Of a stretch of DNA of 64,000 bases, positions 37,773 through 46,386 are shown one piece after another. Source of the stretch: Myxococcales bacterium (GTDB lineage: Bacteria; Myxococcota; Myxococcia; Myxococcales; JAJYLH01); NCBI GenBank assembly GCA_021787845.1, contig JAJYLH010000016.1, positions 26,385-90,384 on the forward strand, written 5' to 3'. Each line of letters begins with the position of its first letter. Positions within the stretch are counted from its first letter, which is position 1. The notes below the pieces were generated by a model. That model saw nothing but the letters and a program-made list of their open reading frames with translations. It ran no database searches and had not been told where the DNA came from. The position numbers and the translations under genes are program-made.

Positions 37773-39188
37773 TCACTGCATCGGCCCCAGGAACTGGGTG
37801 TCGATTTCCCGCGTCTGGCCGGACGCGGCGTCGGAGATGATGAGCTCGAACTCGAACGACCGTTTCCAGTCGGCGCGCGGCAGGGTCGCGATGATCGGGA
37901 CCGCGAAATCCTCCAGCGGCTCCAGCCGAATCGAGCGCTGCGGAATGGTCAGTTGAAGGCTCGCGGGCGCCTCGGCCGAAAGACGCAGGCGCGAGGGGAC
38001 CGAGTCCTTGTTGACGAGGTGCAGCTCGTATTCGTCGCGGATGACGCCGCCGTCGAGCACGTACGGGGCACCCTCGATGCGCATCAGGTCCGCCTCGAAG
38101 GGAGCGCGCCAGGCGGTCGAGGCGACGAGCCCCCCGAGAGCGGCGACGACCAGCGCGCCATAGACCAGCACCCGTCCCCGGAGGAGACGCCGCTTCTGGC
38201 CAGCGAGACCGGTCTCGGAGTCATAACGGATGAGGCCCGGGGCGCGTCCGAGCTTGCGCATCACGTCGTCGCAGGCGTCGATGCAGCGGGCACAGCCGAC
38301 GCATTCGAGCTGCGAGCCTTGGCGGATGTCGATGCCGGTGGGGCAGACGGCGACGCAGCGGCCGCAATCGACGCAGTCCCCCTTCGGGGCTCCCGTCCAG
38401 CGCGTGCCCTTCCGCTCGGCGCGGGTCAGGCGCCCGCGCGGCTCGCCGCGGCCCTCGTCGTACCCGATGATCAGCGAGTCCTTGTCCATCAGGGCCGATT
38501 GGAGGCGGCCGTAGGGGCAGAGGACGATGCACATCTGCTCGCGAAAGAACGCGAAGTCGAAGTAGAGCCCGCCCGCGATCGCCATCGTCCAGACGAACGC
38601 CGTCAGGTGCTGCCGCGGGTCGCGGCGGATCATCTCGGTCAGCTCCGGGAAGGAGACGAAGTAGGCGAGAAACGCATGGGCGAGGATCAGCGCGATGAGC
38701 GTGTATGCCGTGTGCTTGAGCGCGCGGCGTGCGAGCTTCGGCAGGGTCCACGGCGCTCGGTCGAGGCGCAGGCGGGTAGCGCGAGGCCCGTCGATCCAGC
38801 GCTCGATGCGGCGGAAGACGCCTTCCAGGAACACCGTCTGCGGACACGCCCAGCCGCACCACACCCGCCCATAGAGAGCGGTCACGAACAGCAGCGAGGC
38901 GCCCAGAGCGAGGAGCACGAACACCAGGCGAAAGCCATCCTGGGCGTTGAAGTCGCCGCCGAAGAGGAAGAAGTGGCGCGTCGCGATGTCGAGCTGCACC
39001 GCCGGGTGGCCGTGGATGCGGACGAACGGCAGCCCGAGGTAGATGGCGATGAGGATGGCGTCGAGTGCGGTGCGCCAGCGGACGAACCGGCCGCGCACGT
39101 CCGCGGGTTCGATCGACAGGTGGGAGCCGTCGCGGCCGATCGACGCGAGCCGGTCGAGGCTGGGCACGGGCGGCAATGCGGCCGGCAA
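37773..39188 (-). CDS. ccoG: Cytochrome c oxidase accessory protein CcoG (FixG/RdxA)
   Basis: 471 residues from a TTG at 39188 with GGGAGGGAAG upstream. Membrane helices (residues ~40-60, 87-107, 160-182, 197-215) hold GRVWCGWACPQTVF. Two ferredoxin-type clusters follow: CVDCGRCVAVCPTGI and CVGCARCIDACDDV. A further helix and a C-terminal Ig-like domain complete the protein, the standard CcoG plan. It reduces and handles copper for cbb3 oxidase maturation. It is last in the ccoNO-Q-P-G run, starting 5 bases after the ccoP stop. Confidence 0.95.
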   Translation of the reverse strand: MPAALPPVPSLDRLASIGRDGSHLSIEPADVRGRFVRWRTALDAILIAIYLGLPFVRIHGHPAVQLDIATRHFFLFGGDFNAQDGFRLVFVLLALGASLLFVTALYGRVWCGWACPQTVFLEGVFRRIERWIDGPRATRLRLDRAPWTLPKLARRALKHTAYTLIALILAHAFLAYFVSFPELTEMIRRDPRQHLTAFVWTMAIAGGLYFDFAFFREQMCIVLCPYGRLQSALMDKDSLIIGYDEGRGEPRGRLTRAERKGTRWTGAPKGDCVDCGRCVAVCPTGIDIRQGSQLECVGCARCIDACDDVMRKLGRAPGLIRYDSETGLAGQKRRLLRGRVLVYGALVVAALGGLVASTAWRAPFEADLMRIEGAPYVLDGGVIRDEYELHLVNKDSVPSRLRLSAEAPASLQLTIPQRSIRLEPLEDFAVPIIATLPRADWKRSFEFELIISDAASGQTREIDTQFLGPMQ

Positions 39189-39193
39189 CTTGG

Positions 39194-39805
39194 CTACTTC
39201 CCTCCCGGCGCGATCGCGGTCTGGTAAAGCTGTCCTTGTGGCGGCTTGCCCGGCACGTCGGTGTCGCGAATCGTCAAGAGGTACGCGACGACCTGCTGGA
39301 CGCGCGTCGCGCCGAGCACCGGTCCCCAGGTGGGCATCCCCTTGGCAGGAACGCCGCTGGTCACCGTGTGGAGGATCTCGGTCGGCCGGCCGCCGTGAAT
39401 CCAGTAGGCGTCGGTCAGGTTGGGGCCGATGAGCCCTTGCGCGTTGGCCCCGTGGCAGGCGGCGCAGGTGGAGTGGAAAGTGGCGCTCCCGGCGGCGACC
39501 ACCGCCGGCTTCTTGGACATCGCGACCAGCGTCGCGTCGTCGAGCGGGTGCGCCGCCTGAAGCGCCTTGGCCGCCCGCTCGGCCTGGGCGAGCTCAGCGT
39601 GGTACGCGGCCATCTCTGTCGGCCCGGCGTGGAACACCTGGTAGTACGTCCAGTACGCGAAGCCGAAGACGATCGCGCCGACCAACGAGGCGAGCCACCA
39701 GTTCGGCAGCCGGTTGTCCAGTTCGCGAATGCCGTCGTAGTCGTGGCCGGTGTCCGGTCCGTCGGCGGGCGCGACGGCGCCGTTGTCTGCCAGGGTGTCA
39801 GCCAT
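39194..39805 (-). CDS. ccoP: cbb3 oxidase subunit III, single-haem form
   Basis: 203 residues, shorter than classical CcoP (~300). It has the CcoP N-terminal signature YDGIRELDNRLPNWWLASL and one membrane helix (residues ~37-58). A single class I cytochrome c domain has CAACH and the axial Met loop GVPAKGMPTW. Classical CcoP has two CxxCH motifs; only one is present. It accepts electrons from periplasmic cytochrome c. Its start overlaps the end of ccoQ by 8 bases. Confidence 0.92.
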   Translation of the reverse strand: MADTLADNGAVAPADGPDTGHDYDGIRELDNRLPNWWLASLVGAIVFGFAYWTYYQVFHAGPTEMAAYHAELAQAERAAKALQAAHPLDDATLVAMSKKPAVVAAGSATFHSTCAACHGANAQGLIGPNLTDAYWIHGGRPTEILHTVTSGVPAKGMPTWGPVLGATRVQQVVAYLLTIRDTDVPGKPPQGQLYQTAIAPGGK

Positions 39806-40061
39806 GGGAGGCTCCCGTCGCGGCGGATGCGCTCATCGAGACCGGCGCCGATGAACGGTTGGGCTGCCGGCCATCGGGTTCGGTGCCGCCAGTCGATTGC
39901 GCTTGCGTGTCCCCGGTGAGCGGCAGCAAGGCATCCGGGTCGTCGGCGGAATGGCGGCGCAGCGCCCGGACCACCGCCCAGACGAACGCGGTCAGGAAGA
40001 AAGCGAACGCGAAGAGAAACAGGCCCATCGGGCCGGGCTCGACATGTAGGTCGCGAAACAT
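39798..40061 (-). CDS. ccoQ: cbb3 oxidase CcoQ-like small subunit
   Basis: 87 residues. A single N-terminal helix (GPMGLFLFAFAFFLTAFVWAVV, with a ten-residue start MFRDLHVEPG) is followed by RALRRHSADDPDALLPL and a Ser/Thr-rich tail. Size and position between ccoNO and ccoP identify it as CcoQ, which stabilises the complex; sequence alone would be weak. The ATG shares one base with the ccoNO stop. Confidence 0.8.
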   Translation of the reverse strand: MFRDLHVEPGPMGLFLFAFAFFLTAFVWAVVRALRRHSADDPDALLPLTGDTQAQSTGGTEPDGRQPNRSSAPVSMSASAATGASHG

Positions 40062-42439
40062 CAGCGGCCTCCAGCGAGAGCGGTGCCGCTCGGTAGGATG
40101 GCCGCAGCTCTCATCGGCGCCGGCACGTTCGAGGCGGCGAGGACCGGGCTCGGCTGCGTCTGCTTGCCCATCCGCTGGAGGTAGCCGATGAGCGCCACGA
40201 GGTCGCTGTCGGGTGCGACCTTCACCCCCTGGCTCGCGAGGTCCTTGGCAATGGAGTCGCCCTGGGCCTCCAGGGACGCCGCCGCGTTCGCGATTTCGTT
40301 CTTCGTGTAGGGGACCCCCAGGGTGCGCATCGCTTCGAGCTTCCTCGGGGTGATCGAGAGGTCGACCTGGTCCTTCGCGAGGTAGGCGAACGACGGCATG
40401 ATCGACCCGGGGCTGGTCGACCGCGGGTTCATCAGGTGGGTGTAGTGCCAGAGGTTCGGGTATTTCAGCCCGACGCGGGCCAGGTCCGGTCCTGTCCTCT
40501 TGGAGCCCCACTGGAAGGGGTGATCGTACCTGCTCTCCGCCGCCGTCGACGGGTCGCCGTAGCGCAGCTTCTCCGAGACGAACGGCCGGATCATCTGCGA
40601 ATGGCAGAGGTAGCAGCCCTCGCGGAGGTAGACGTCGCGCCCTTCCAGCTCCAGCGCGGTGTACGGCTGCTGGCCGGGACCGGTCTCGGCCACCGCGCTC
40701 TTGACGAAGATGGTCGGCACCAACTCGCACACGCCGCCCACCAGGACCGCTGCCAGGGTCAAGACGGTGAAGACGAGTGGCCGCCCCTCGAGCAGCGCGT
40801 GCCAGGCCGGACGGGTGGGGTCCTGCCTCCCGGCGAAGAGGTAGACCACGATCGCCAGCACGAACAGGAGCGTCAAGACCACCATCGCGGTGGGCACGTT
40901 GACGAGCCCGAGGACGACGGTGAGCCCGACGCCGATCGAGGCGAGCACCACCGGGCGTCCGGTCAGGAGGTCCGGAAGGCTCGCCGCCGGCCGCGCGCGC
41001 TCCTCGACCAGCACCTTCACCTCGCCGTTGACGGGCCTGCCGGCGAGGGCGGTCTTCACCAGGTTCCAGCCCATCAGGACGAAGCCCGAGAGGTAGAGCC
41101 CGCCGCCGACCGCGCGCACGATGTAGAGCGGCCGGACCGCGAGGATGGTCTCGAGGAAGTTCGGGTACAGGAGCGACCCGTCCGGCTTGATCGCCCGCCA
41201 CATCAGCCCTTCGGTGACGCCGGCCGACCACATCGAGACGATGTAGAGAAGGATGCCGACGGTGGCCATCCAGAAGTGCGCGTCCGCCGATTTCTTCGAA
41301 TAGAGCTTAGTTCTATAGAGCCTCGGGACGAGCCAGTAGAAGACGCCCGCGGCCATCAGGCCGTTCCAGCCGAGGGTGCCGCCATGGACGTGGGCGATGA
41401 TCCAGTCGGTGTAGTGGGCGAGGCCGTTGATGCTCTTGATCGAGAGCAGCGGGCCCTCGAGGGTCGCCATCCCGTAGAAGGTGACGCCCGCCGCCAGGAA
41501 CTTGAGGACCGGGTCCTGCCGGACCTTGTTCCACGCGCCCTTGAGGGTCAAGAGGCCGTTGAGCATCCCGCCCCAGGAGGGTGCCCAGAGCGCGATGGAG
41601 AAGACCATCCCCAGCGTCTGGATCCAGTCCGGGAGAGCGGTGAAGAGCAGGTGGTGCGGTCCGGCCCAGATGTACATGAAGACGAGCGCCCAGAAGTGCA
41701 CGATCGAGAGCCGATAGGAGTAGATCGGCCGGTCGGCGGCCTTGGGGATGAAGTAGTACATGATGCCGAGAATCGGAGTCGTCAGGAAGAAGGCGACCGC
41801 GTTGTGGCCGTACCACCACTGGACCAGCGCGTCCTGCACGCCCGCGAAGACCGAGTAGCTCTTGAAGAAGGTCACCGGCAGGTCGAACGAGTTGACGATG
41901 TGCAGCACCGCCACCGTGACGATGGTCGCGATGTAGAACCAGAGGGCGACGTAGAGGTTCTTCTCGTGGCGCTTGGCGAGGGTCCAGAAGAAGTTCACCG
42001 CGAAGACCACCCACACCACCGCGATGGCGATGTCGATGGGCCACTCGAGCTCGGCGTACTCCTTCCCTTGGGTAAATCCCATCGGCAGAGTTATCGCCGC
42101 GGAAACGATGATGGCCTGCCAGCCCCAGAAGTGGATCTTCGAGAGCAGGTCGCTCGCCATCCGCGCCTTGGTCAGGCGCTGGGTCGAGTAATAGATGCCG
42201 GCGAACATCATGTTGCCGACGAGCGCGAAGATGGCCGCGTTGGTGTGCAAGGGCCGCAGGCGCGAGTACGTCAGCTCGGGGATGCCGAAGCTCAAGCCCG
42301 GCCACGCCAGCTCGAGCGCGCACCACAGGCCGACCGCCATCGCGACGATGCCGAACACGATCGACGCGCCGATGAACTGGCGGACGGTCCCGTCGTCGTA
42401 GACGATGCGCCTCTCTTCCAGCACGGCTTCTTGGGCCAT
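40061..42439 (-). CDS. ccoNO: Fused cbb3 cytochrome oxidase subunits I and II (CcoN-CcoO)
   Basis: 792 residues. Residues ~15-475 are CcoN: twelve membrane helices with the haem/copper ligands in PLHTNAAIF, VQWWYGHNAVAFFLT, WAGPHHLLFTALP and HYTDWIIAHVHGG. After two further helices (about 490-575) comes a CcoO-type domain with the haem c motif EGCYLCHSQMIRPF and the distal Met in SPGSIMPSFAYL. CcoN and CcoO are usually separate genes. This terminal oxidase reduces oxygen with high affinity and pumps protons. The ATG at 42439 has GGAGG 6 bases upstream. Confidence 0.96.
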   Translation of the reverse strand: MAQEAVLEERRIVYDDGTVRQFIGASIVFGIVAMAVGLWCALELAWPGLSFGIPELTYSRLRPLHTNAAIFALVGNMMFAGIYYSTQRLTKARMASDLLSKIHFWGWQAIIVSAAITLPMGFTQGKEYAELEWPIDIAIAVVWVVFAVNFFWTLAKRHEKNLYVALWFYIATIVTVAVLHIVNSFDLPVTFFKSYSVFAGVQDALVQWWYGHNAVAFFLTTPILGIMYYFIPKAADRPIYSYRLSIVHFWALVFMYIWAGPHHLLFTALPDWIQTLGMVFSIALWAPSWGGMLNGLLTLKGAWNKVRQDPVLKFLAAGVTFYGMATLEGPLLSIKSINGLAHYTDWIIAHVHGGTLGWNGLMAAGVFYWLVPRLYRTKLYSKKSADAHFWMATVGILLYIVSMWSAGVTEGLMWRAIKPDGSLLYPNFLETILAVRPLYIVRAVGGGLYLSGFVLMGWNLVKTALAGRPVNGEVKVLVEERARPAASLPDLLTGRPVVLASIGVGLTVVLGLVNVPTAMVVLTLLFVLAIVVYLFAGRQDPTRPAWHALLEGRPLVFTVLTLAAVLVGGVCELVPTIFVKSAVAETGPGQQPYTALELEGRDVYLREGCYLCHSQMIRPFVSEKLRYGDPSTAAESRYDHPFQWGSKRTGPDLARVGLKYPNLWHYTHLMNPRSTSPGSIMPSFAYLAKDQVDLSITPRKLEAMRTLGVPYTKNEIANAAASLEAQGDSIAKDLASQGVKVAPDSDLVALIGYLQRMGKQTQPSPVLAASNVPAPMRAAAILPSGTALAGGR

Positions 42440-42667
42440 CGAGCGCCTCCAAAGGATGTTGGTCCGGGACTCCTGTCGCGAAGGGCAGGGCGGCGCGATC
42501 GGCTATCACGGTCAGCGCCCTTGTGGCTGCGGTCTGATGTCCAGGGCCGACGGTGAGTCGGAAGCGTGACAGCCCGCGCAATCTTTGCGCAGGCGTTGCG
42601 AGGGACTGGACATCGTAACCGGCGTCTCCGCCAGGGCGGGCTACCGGGCGAGCTCGACGGGAGGCCG
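42440..42667 (-). promoter_or_regulatory. ccoNO upstream regulatory region
   Basis: 228 bp between ccoS and ccoNO. No FNR-type TTGAT-N4-ATCAA box is seen. Two symmetric elements are: GCGCAA-TCT-TTGCGC at 42576-42590, and a wider inverted pair GATGTCCAG (42536-42544) / CTGGACATC (42606-42614) bracketing it. They are candidate operator sites; the protein that would bind them is unknown. Confidence 0.45.
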
Positions 42668-42823
42668 CTACTCGGGCTTGTGGTCGTCGTCTTCGTCGAG
42701 CGGCAGCAGGCTCAGCCGCTCGGCGTGCTCATGGTCCGCAGATTTCTGCGAGTAGGCGAAGAGCAGCAGGGCGCCCGCCACCAGCACGAGGCCGATGAAG
42801 ATGAGCGCGGCCAGGACGTTCAT
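42668..42823 (-). CDS. ccoS: cbb3 oxidase assembly protein CcoS
   Basis: 51 residues. One membrane helix (LAALIFIGLVLVAGALLLFAY) is followed by SQKSADHEHAERLSLLPLDEDDDH, with the acidic C-terminus typical of CcoS. Its ATG overlaps the ccoI stop as ATGA. CcoS is needed for insertion of redox cofactors into CcoN. Position and pattern together make the call firm despite the short length. Confidence 0.92.
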   Translation of the reverse strand: MNVLAALIFIGLVLVAGALLLFAYSQKSADHEHAERLSLLPLDEDDDHKPE

Positions 42824-45198
42824 GAGGCCTCCGTCGCGAGGAGCGGTTCCTCGACCGTCTCGGTCGATTTTCGCCGCATGCCCCAGGCCGTGACGAGGAT
42901 GACCGTCAGCGAGCTGAGCGGCATCGCTATCGCTGCCCGCAGCGGTGTCATCGACCCCGCGAAGCAGGCGGCGACCGCGAGCGCGTTGTAGACGAGCGCG
43001 AGGCCGAGGTTGCGCCAGACCGCGTGTTGAAGGCGCCGCGCCGTCATGAACAGGCTCGACAGCCCGCCGAGGCCGTCGCCGAGGAGGAAGAAGTCCGACC
43101 GCCCGGGCATCACCGGACGGTCAACGGCAGGGGTGCCGGTGCACGTCGCGCGCTCGAAGGCCAGCGCGTCGTTCACGCCGTCGCCGAGATAGAGCGTGTC
43201 GCCCCGGTCGAGCGCCGCCACCGCCGCGGCCTTGTCCTCCGGCGACTGCCCGCCATGGGCAAACGCCGGCGGAATGCCCAGCGCCATCGCCGCCTCGGCC
43301 ACCTTGGCCGGGGCATCCCCCGAGAACATCCGCACCTTCAGCCCCAGCTCGAGAAGCCGGCGCACCTGCTCCCGTGCCCCTGGGCGGAAGCGCTCCCGAA
43401 TCTCGAGCTCGGCCAGCACGGTGCCGTCGCGGGTGAGCAGGGTGCCGGACGCGGCCGTTCCCGGCGCGGCAAAGGAGGCGCTGCCCAGCCGGTAGAGGTG
43501 ACCGTTCCTGGCGAGTGCGAGCCCTTCCCCTGGCCGCTCGACCGGTCGAGCCTCGGGGTCGAGGTGGGCGCCGCGCGACCCCAGCTCCTCGGCCAGCGCC
43601 CGGCTGACCGGATGGTTGCTGTGCGAGGCGAGGTCGAAGGCGGCGTCTCGTGCCTCGGGGCCGAGCGCGTCCAGTGCCCGCGGGCTCGCCAACTCGAGCC
43701 GCCCGAGGGTCAAGGTGCCGGTCTTGTCGAAGAGGACCTGGCGCACCCGCGGGAGGCGATCGAGGAGCACCCCGGTGCGGACGAAGACGCCGTCGCGGCG
43801 AAGCGACGCGAACGCGAGCTCGTAGGCGAGTGGCACCCCGATGCCGATGGCGCACGGGCAGGTGACCACCAGAAGCGCTACCGCCGTGTTGATCGCGACG
43901 GTCCGGTCGGCGTGCCACCAGATCGCGAGCCCCACGGCAGCGGCGCCGAGGACCGCGGGAACGTAGAAGCGGGTGAACGCCGACAGCAGCTTCGCCCGAT
44001 TGCCCACCTCATCCCGCCGCGAGCGCAACAGGGCCCGCAGCCGCGAATCGGCGAACGCTTCCCGCGCCCGCACCCGCGCGCCCGTCCACGCGGCGTTGAC
44101 CGAGCCCGCCGCGACCGCTTCGCCCTCCCGTGCCGGCGCCGGTTCGCTCTCTCCCGTGATCCAGTCGCGGGAGAAGCTTCCCGCCTCGTCCAGCAGCGTC
44201 GACTCGACCGGCACGATCTCGCCCGGCGCGATCAGCGCCTCGTCACCAGGCAGGAGCGCTGCTGCTTTGACGAGCGCCGTCCGTCCCCCCTCCAGCCGGC
44301 GCACGACAAGGCCGTCCACGCCCACGTCCTCCAGGAGGTAGCGCCGGTTTCGCTCGACCAGCCGTTCCTGCAAGAGGCGCCCGACGAGCATCAGCGTGAC
44401 GAAGGCGTCCACCGAATCGAAGTAGGTGAGGTCCCCGCGCCCGCGAATCGCCTCCAGCGCTGAGACCCCGAACGCCAGCAGGATGCCGAGCGCAATCGGC
44501 AGGTCGAGGTGCAAGACCCGCTGGCGCAGCCCCTCGAACGCCGACCGGAAGAAGACGCTACCGCCGACCAGGACCACTACCGCTGAGAGCGCGAAGGCGA
44601 GCTTGGTGAAGAGCGAGAAGAGCACCCCTTGCGCCGGCGAGAGCCCGGCGTAGAACGCGGCCTGGAAGGTCATCACGTTCAGCGAAAGCGCTGCCGCTAT
44701 CCCGATGCGGACGACAAGCCCCCGAGACGCGGCCGCCGCCCGCTTCCGGTCCGGACCGAAGAGGTAGCCGAAGCGCTCCACCTCCTCGACGTAGCCCTTG
44801 GGGTCGAACGCGCCCGGCTTCCACGCGAGCGAGACTTTTCCCACCACGGCGTTGACCGCGCAGCTCGCGCTGCCTCGCCGCCGGGCGACCTCCGACAGGA
44901 GCCAGACGCAGGCCGCGCAGTGGATGCCTTGGACGTCCAGCTCGATTCGGCAGGCTCCGGGGCTCTCTTGCGCCTTGGCGACGAGCGGCGTCAGCCAGTC
45001 GAGGCTGCGGGCGGCCGGGCGTGGCGGCACCGGTGCCGCTTTCCGTGGCGACAGGGCGTAGTAGCGGGAAAGCCCCGCGTCCGTCAGCAGCCGCGCCACC
45101 TCGCGGCAGCCGCGACAGCAGTAGGGCGCCTCCCGCGCGCCCGCCAGGACCTCGGTCCCGCAGTGCGGGCAGCTTCCTGGAGAGTCCCTGGCCGCCAT
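42820..45198 (-). CDS. ccoI: Copper-transporting P1B-type ATPase CcoI/FixI
   Basis: 792 residues from the ATG at 45198. The N-terminus has CPHCGTEV and CCRGCREV cysteine pairs and an HMA-like metal site GIHCAACVW. Membrane helices and P-type motifs follow: actuator DWITGESEPA, ion-channel TCPCAIGIG, phosphorylation DKTGTLTLG, SHSNHPVSR and hinge GDGVNDALAF. It exports copper across the inner membrane for cbb3 assembly rather than detoxification, as its place with ccoS and ccoNO shows. The first 230 codons of the longer frame upstream are shadow of the divergent SafE-like gene. Confidence 0.95.
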   Translation of the reverse strand: MAARDSPGSCPHCGTEVLAGAREAPYCCRGCREVARLLTDAGLSRYYALSPRKAAPVPPRPAARSLDWLTPLVAKAQESPGACRIELDVQGIHCAACVWLLSEVARRRGSASCAVNAVVGKVSLAWKPGAFDPKGYVEEVERFGYLFGPDRKRAAAASRGLVVRIGIAAALSLNVMTFQAAFYAGLSPAQGVLFSLFTKLAFALSAVVVLVGGSVFFRSAFEGLRQRVLHLDLPIALGILLAFGVSALEAIRGRGDLTYFDSVDAFVTLMLVGRLLQERLVERNRRYLLEDVGVDGLVVRRLEGGRTALVKAAALLPGDEALIAPGEIVPVESTLLDEAGSFSRDWITGESEPAPAREGEAVAAGSVNAAWTGARVRAREAFADSRLRALLRSRRDEVGNRAKLLSAFTRFYVPAVLGAAAVGLAIWWHADRTVAINTAVALLVVTCPCAIGIGVPLAYELAFASLRRDGVFVRTGVLLDRLPRVRQVLFDKTGTLTLGRLELASPRALDALGPEARDAAFDLASHSNHPVSRALAEELGSRGAHLDPEARPVERPGEGLALARNGHLYRLGSASFAAPGTAASGTLLTRDGTVLAELEIRERFRPGAREQVRRLLELGLKVRMFSGDAPAKVAEAAMALGIPPAFAHGGQSPEDKAAAVAALDRGDTLYLGDGVNDALAFERATCTGTPAVDRPVMPGRSDFFLLGDGLGGLSSLFMTARRLQHAVWRNLGLALVYNALAVAACFAGSMTPLRAAIAMPLSSLTVILVTAWGMRRKSTETVEEPLLATEAS

Positions 45199-45249
45199 CG
45201 GACCCCGATTCTTAAGGACGGCACGACTGTTGCTGCAAATGGTGGACGG

Positions 45250-45924
45250 ATGACGATGACCCTGGCTCCCTCGGCGCTGGCGGCCGCTCTCGCCGGTCTG
45301 GTCGCGAGCGGGCACTGCTTCGGGATGTGCGGTCCGCTCGCCTGCGCCGCGGCGGGCGCGCGCCCGGGCGCCCGGGCATCGATCTCGGCGGCGCTCGCCT
45401 GGCAGCTCGCCCGCCTCGCGGCCTACGCGATCGCCGGGGCGCTGGCCGGCGGCCTGGGCGCCAGGGCTTCGGGCCTCTTGAAGCTGACGACCTCGCCGCT
45501 GCTTCCCTGGGCGATGGCGGCGGTCCTGGTCGCAACCGCCTTCTCCTGGAGCGACCACCTGCCCCCGGTGCCCTTTCTCGACCGGGCGCGCCGTCCCCTG
45601 GTCCAGCTCGGCGCAAAATTTGCGCCCCCGGTCCGGGCAGGTGCAATCGGTGCGCTGACCCCGCTCTTGCCCTGCGGGATGTTCTATGCCGCGCTGGGGG
45701 CAGCGGCGGTCGCGGGGTCGATGGCGCGGGGAGCGCTGGTGACGGTTTCGTTCGGGCTCGGCGCGGTTCCGGCGCTGGGCCTCGCGCAGGCGCAGTCGGC
45801 GTGGACGTCGCGGGTCCCGGCCCGTTGGGGCGCGGGCTTGCGCCGGGGCGTCGCGCTTCTGGCCGCTGGGGTGTTGGTGTGGCGGGCGGTGCACTCGGGG
45901 AGCCCGGGCGGCTCGCCAAGCTGA
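45250..45924 (+). CDS. SafE/UreH-like membrane protein of cbb3 loci
   Basis: 224 residues with about six helices. It has two Cys-containing motifs, ASGHCFGMCGPLACA (residues ~19-33) and LTPLLPCGMFYAALGAA, which are the conserved half-repeat signatures of the TauE/SafE-related UreH/CcdA-like family often found in cbb3 gene clusters. It is divergent from ccoI across a 51-bp gap. A role in copper or redox handling for oxidase biogenesis is likely by context. A perfect palindrome GGCGCAAA-A-TTTGCGCC lies inside its coding sequence near 45613-45629. Confidence 0.82.
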   Translation: MTMTLAPSALAAALAGLVASGHCFGMCGPLACAAAGARPGARASISAALAWQLARLAAYAIAGALAGGLGARASGLLKLTTSPLLPWAMAAVLVATAFSWSDHLPPVPFLDRARRPLVQLGAKFAPPVRAGAIGALTPLLPCGMFYAALGAAAVAGSMARGALVTVSFGLGAVPALGLAQAQSAWTSRVPARWGAGLRRGVALLAAGVLVWRAVHSGSPGGSPS

Positions 45925-45950
45925 CGTTCGTTCGGGAAGGAAAGTGCGCC

Positions 45951-46271
45951 ATGGAAGAGCTGAAGCGGGAGGCCCGGCGGCGGCTGCTCGAGCGAAGGAG
46001 CGCGCTCATCCGGCTCGGACCCGGACGGGAAACGGGCGAGGAGCGTGCGGGGCTTGCCGAGGCGCGTTTCCAGGTGGAGCTCTCGTTGCGGCTTTCCGAG
46101 CGGGACCGGCACGAGCTCGAGGAGATCGACGCGGCCGTCGGGCGCATCGACCGGGACGCCTACGGCAAGTGCGAGTCTTGTGGCCGGGCGATCGGGCGGC
46201 AGCGCTTGTTGGCGGTGCCCGAGGCGAGGTTGTGCCTGACGTGCCTGCTGGGCGCCCAGGCGCCAGGGTAG
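45951..46271 (+). CDS. TraR/DksA-type zinc-finger protein
   Basis: 106 residues. The first 70 residues are helical (ERDRHELEEIDAAVGRID), followed by GKCESCGRAIGRQRLLAVPEARLCLTCL, the four-cysteine C4 zinc finger of DksA/TraR proteins. The ATG at 45951 has GGGAAGG about 8 bases upstream. It is shorter than DksA (151 residues) and lacks the long coiled coil with an acidic tip, so RNA-polymerase binding through the secondary channel is possible but not certain. Confidence 0.88.
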   Translation: MEELKREARRRLLERRSALIRLGPGRETGEERAGLAEARFQVELSLRLSERDRHELEEIDAAVGRIDRDAYGKCESCGRAIGRQRLLAVPEARLCLTCLLGAQAPG

Positions 46272-46386
46272 CGCTCGAAGATGGCCCGCGACGTGAAGGG
46301 CGCCAGGCGGCGGGCGGCCGCGCTCGAGGGCGGGTCTTGAGCGACCAGCGGGATCCGCCGAGAGGCGGGCAGAAAGAGGCTCGAAG

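Noticed and set aside
42440..42667. An FNR/ANR-type site for the cbb3 genes
   Set aside because: I looked for TTGAT-N4-ATCAA on both strands of the gap and found none; only other palindromes are present.
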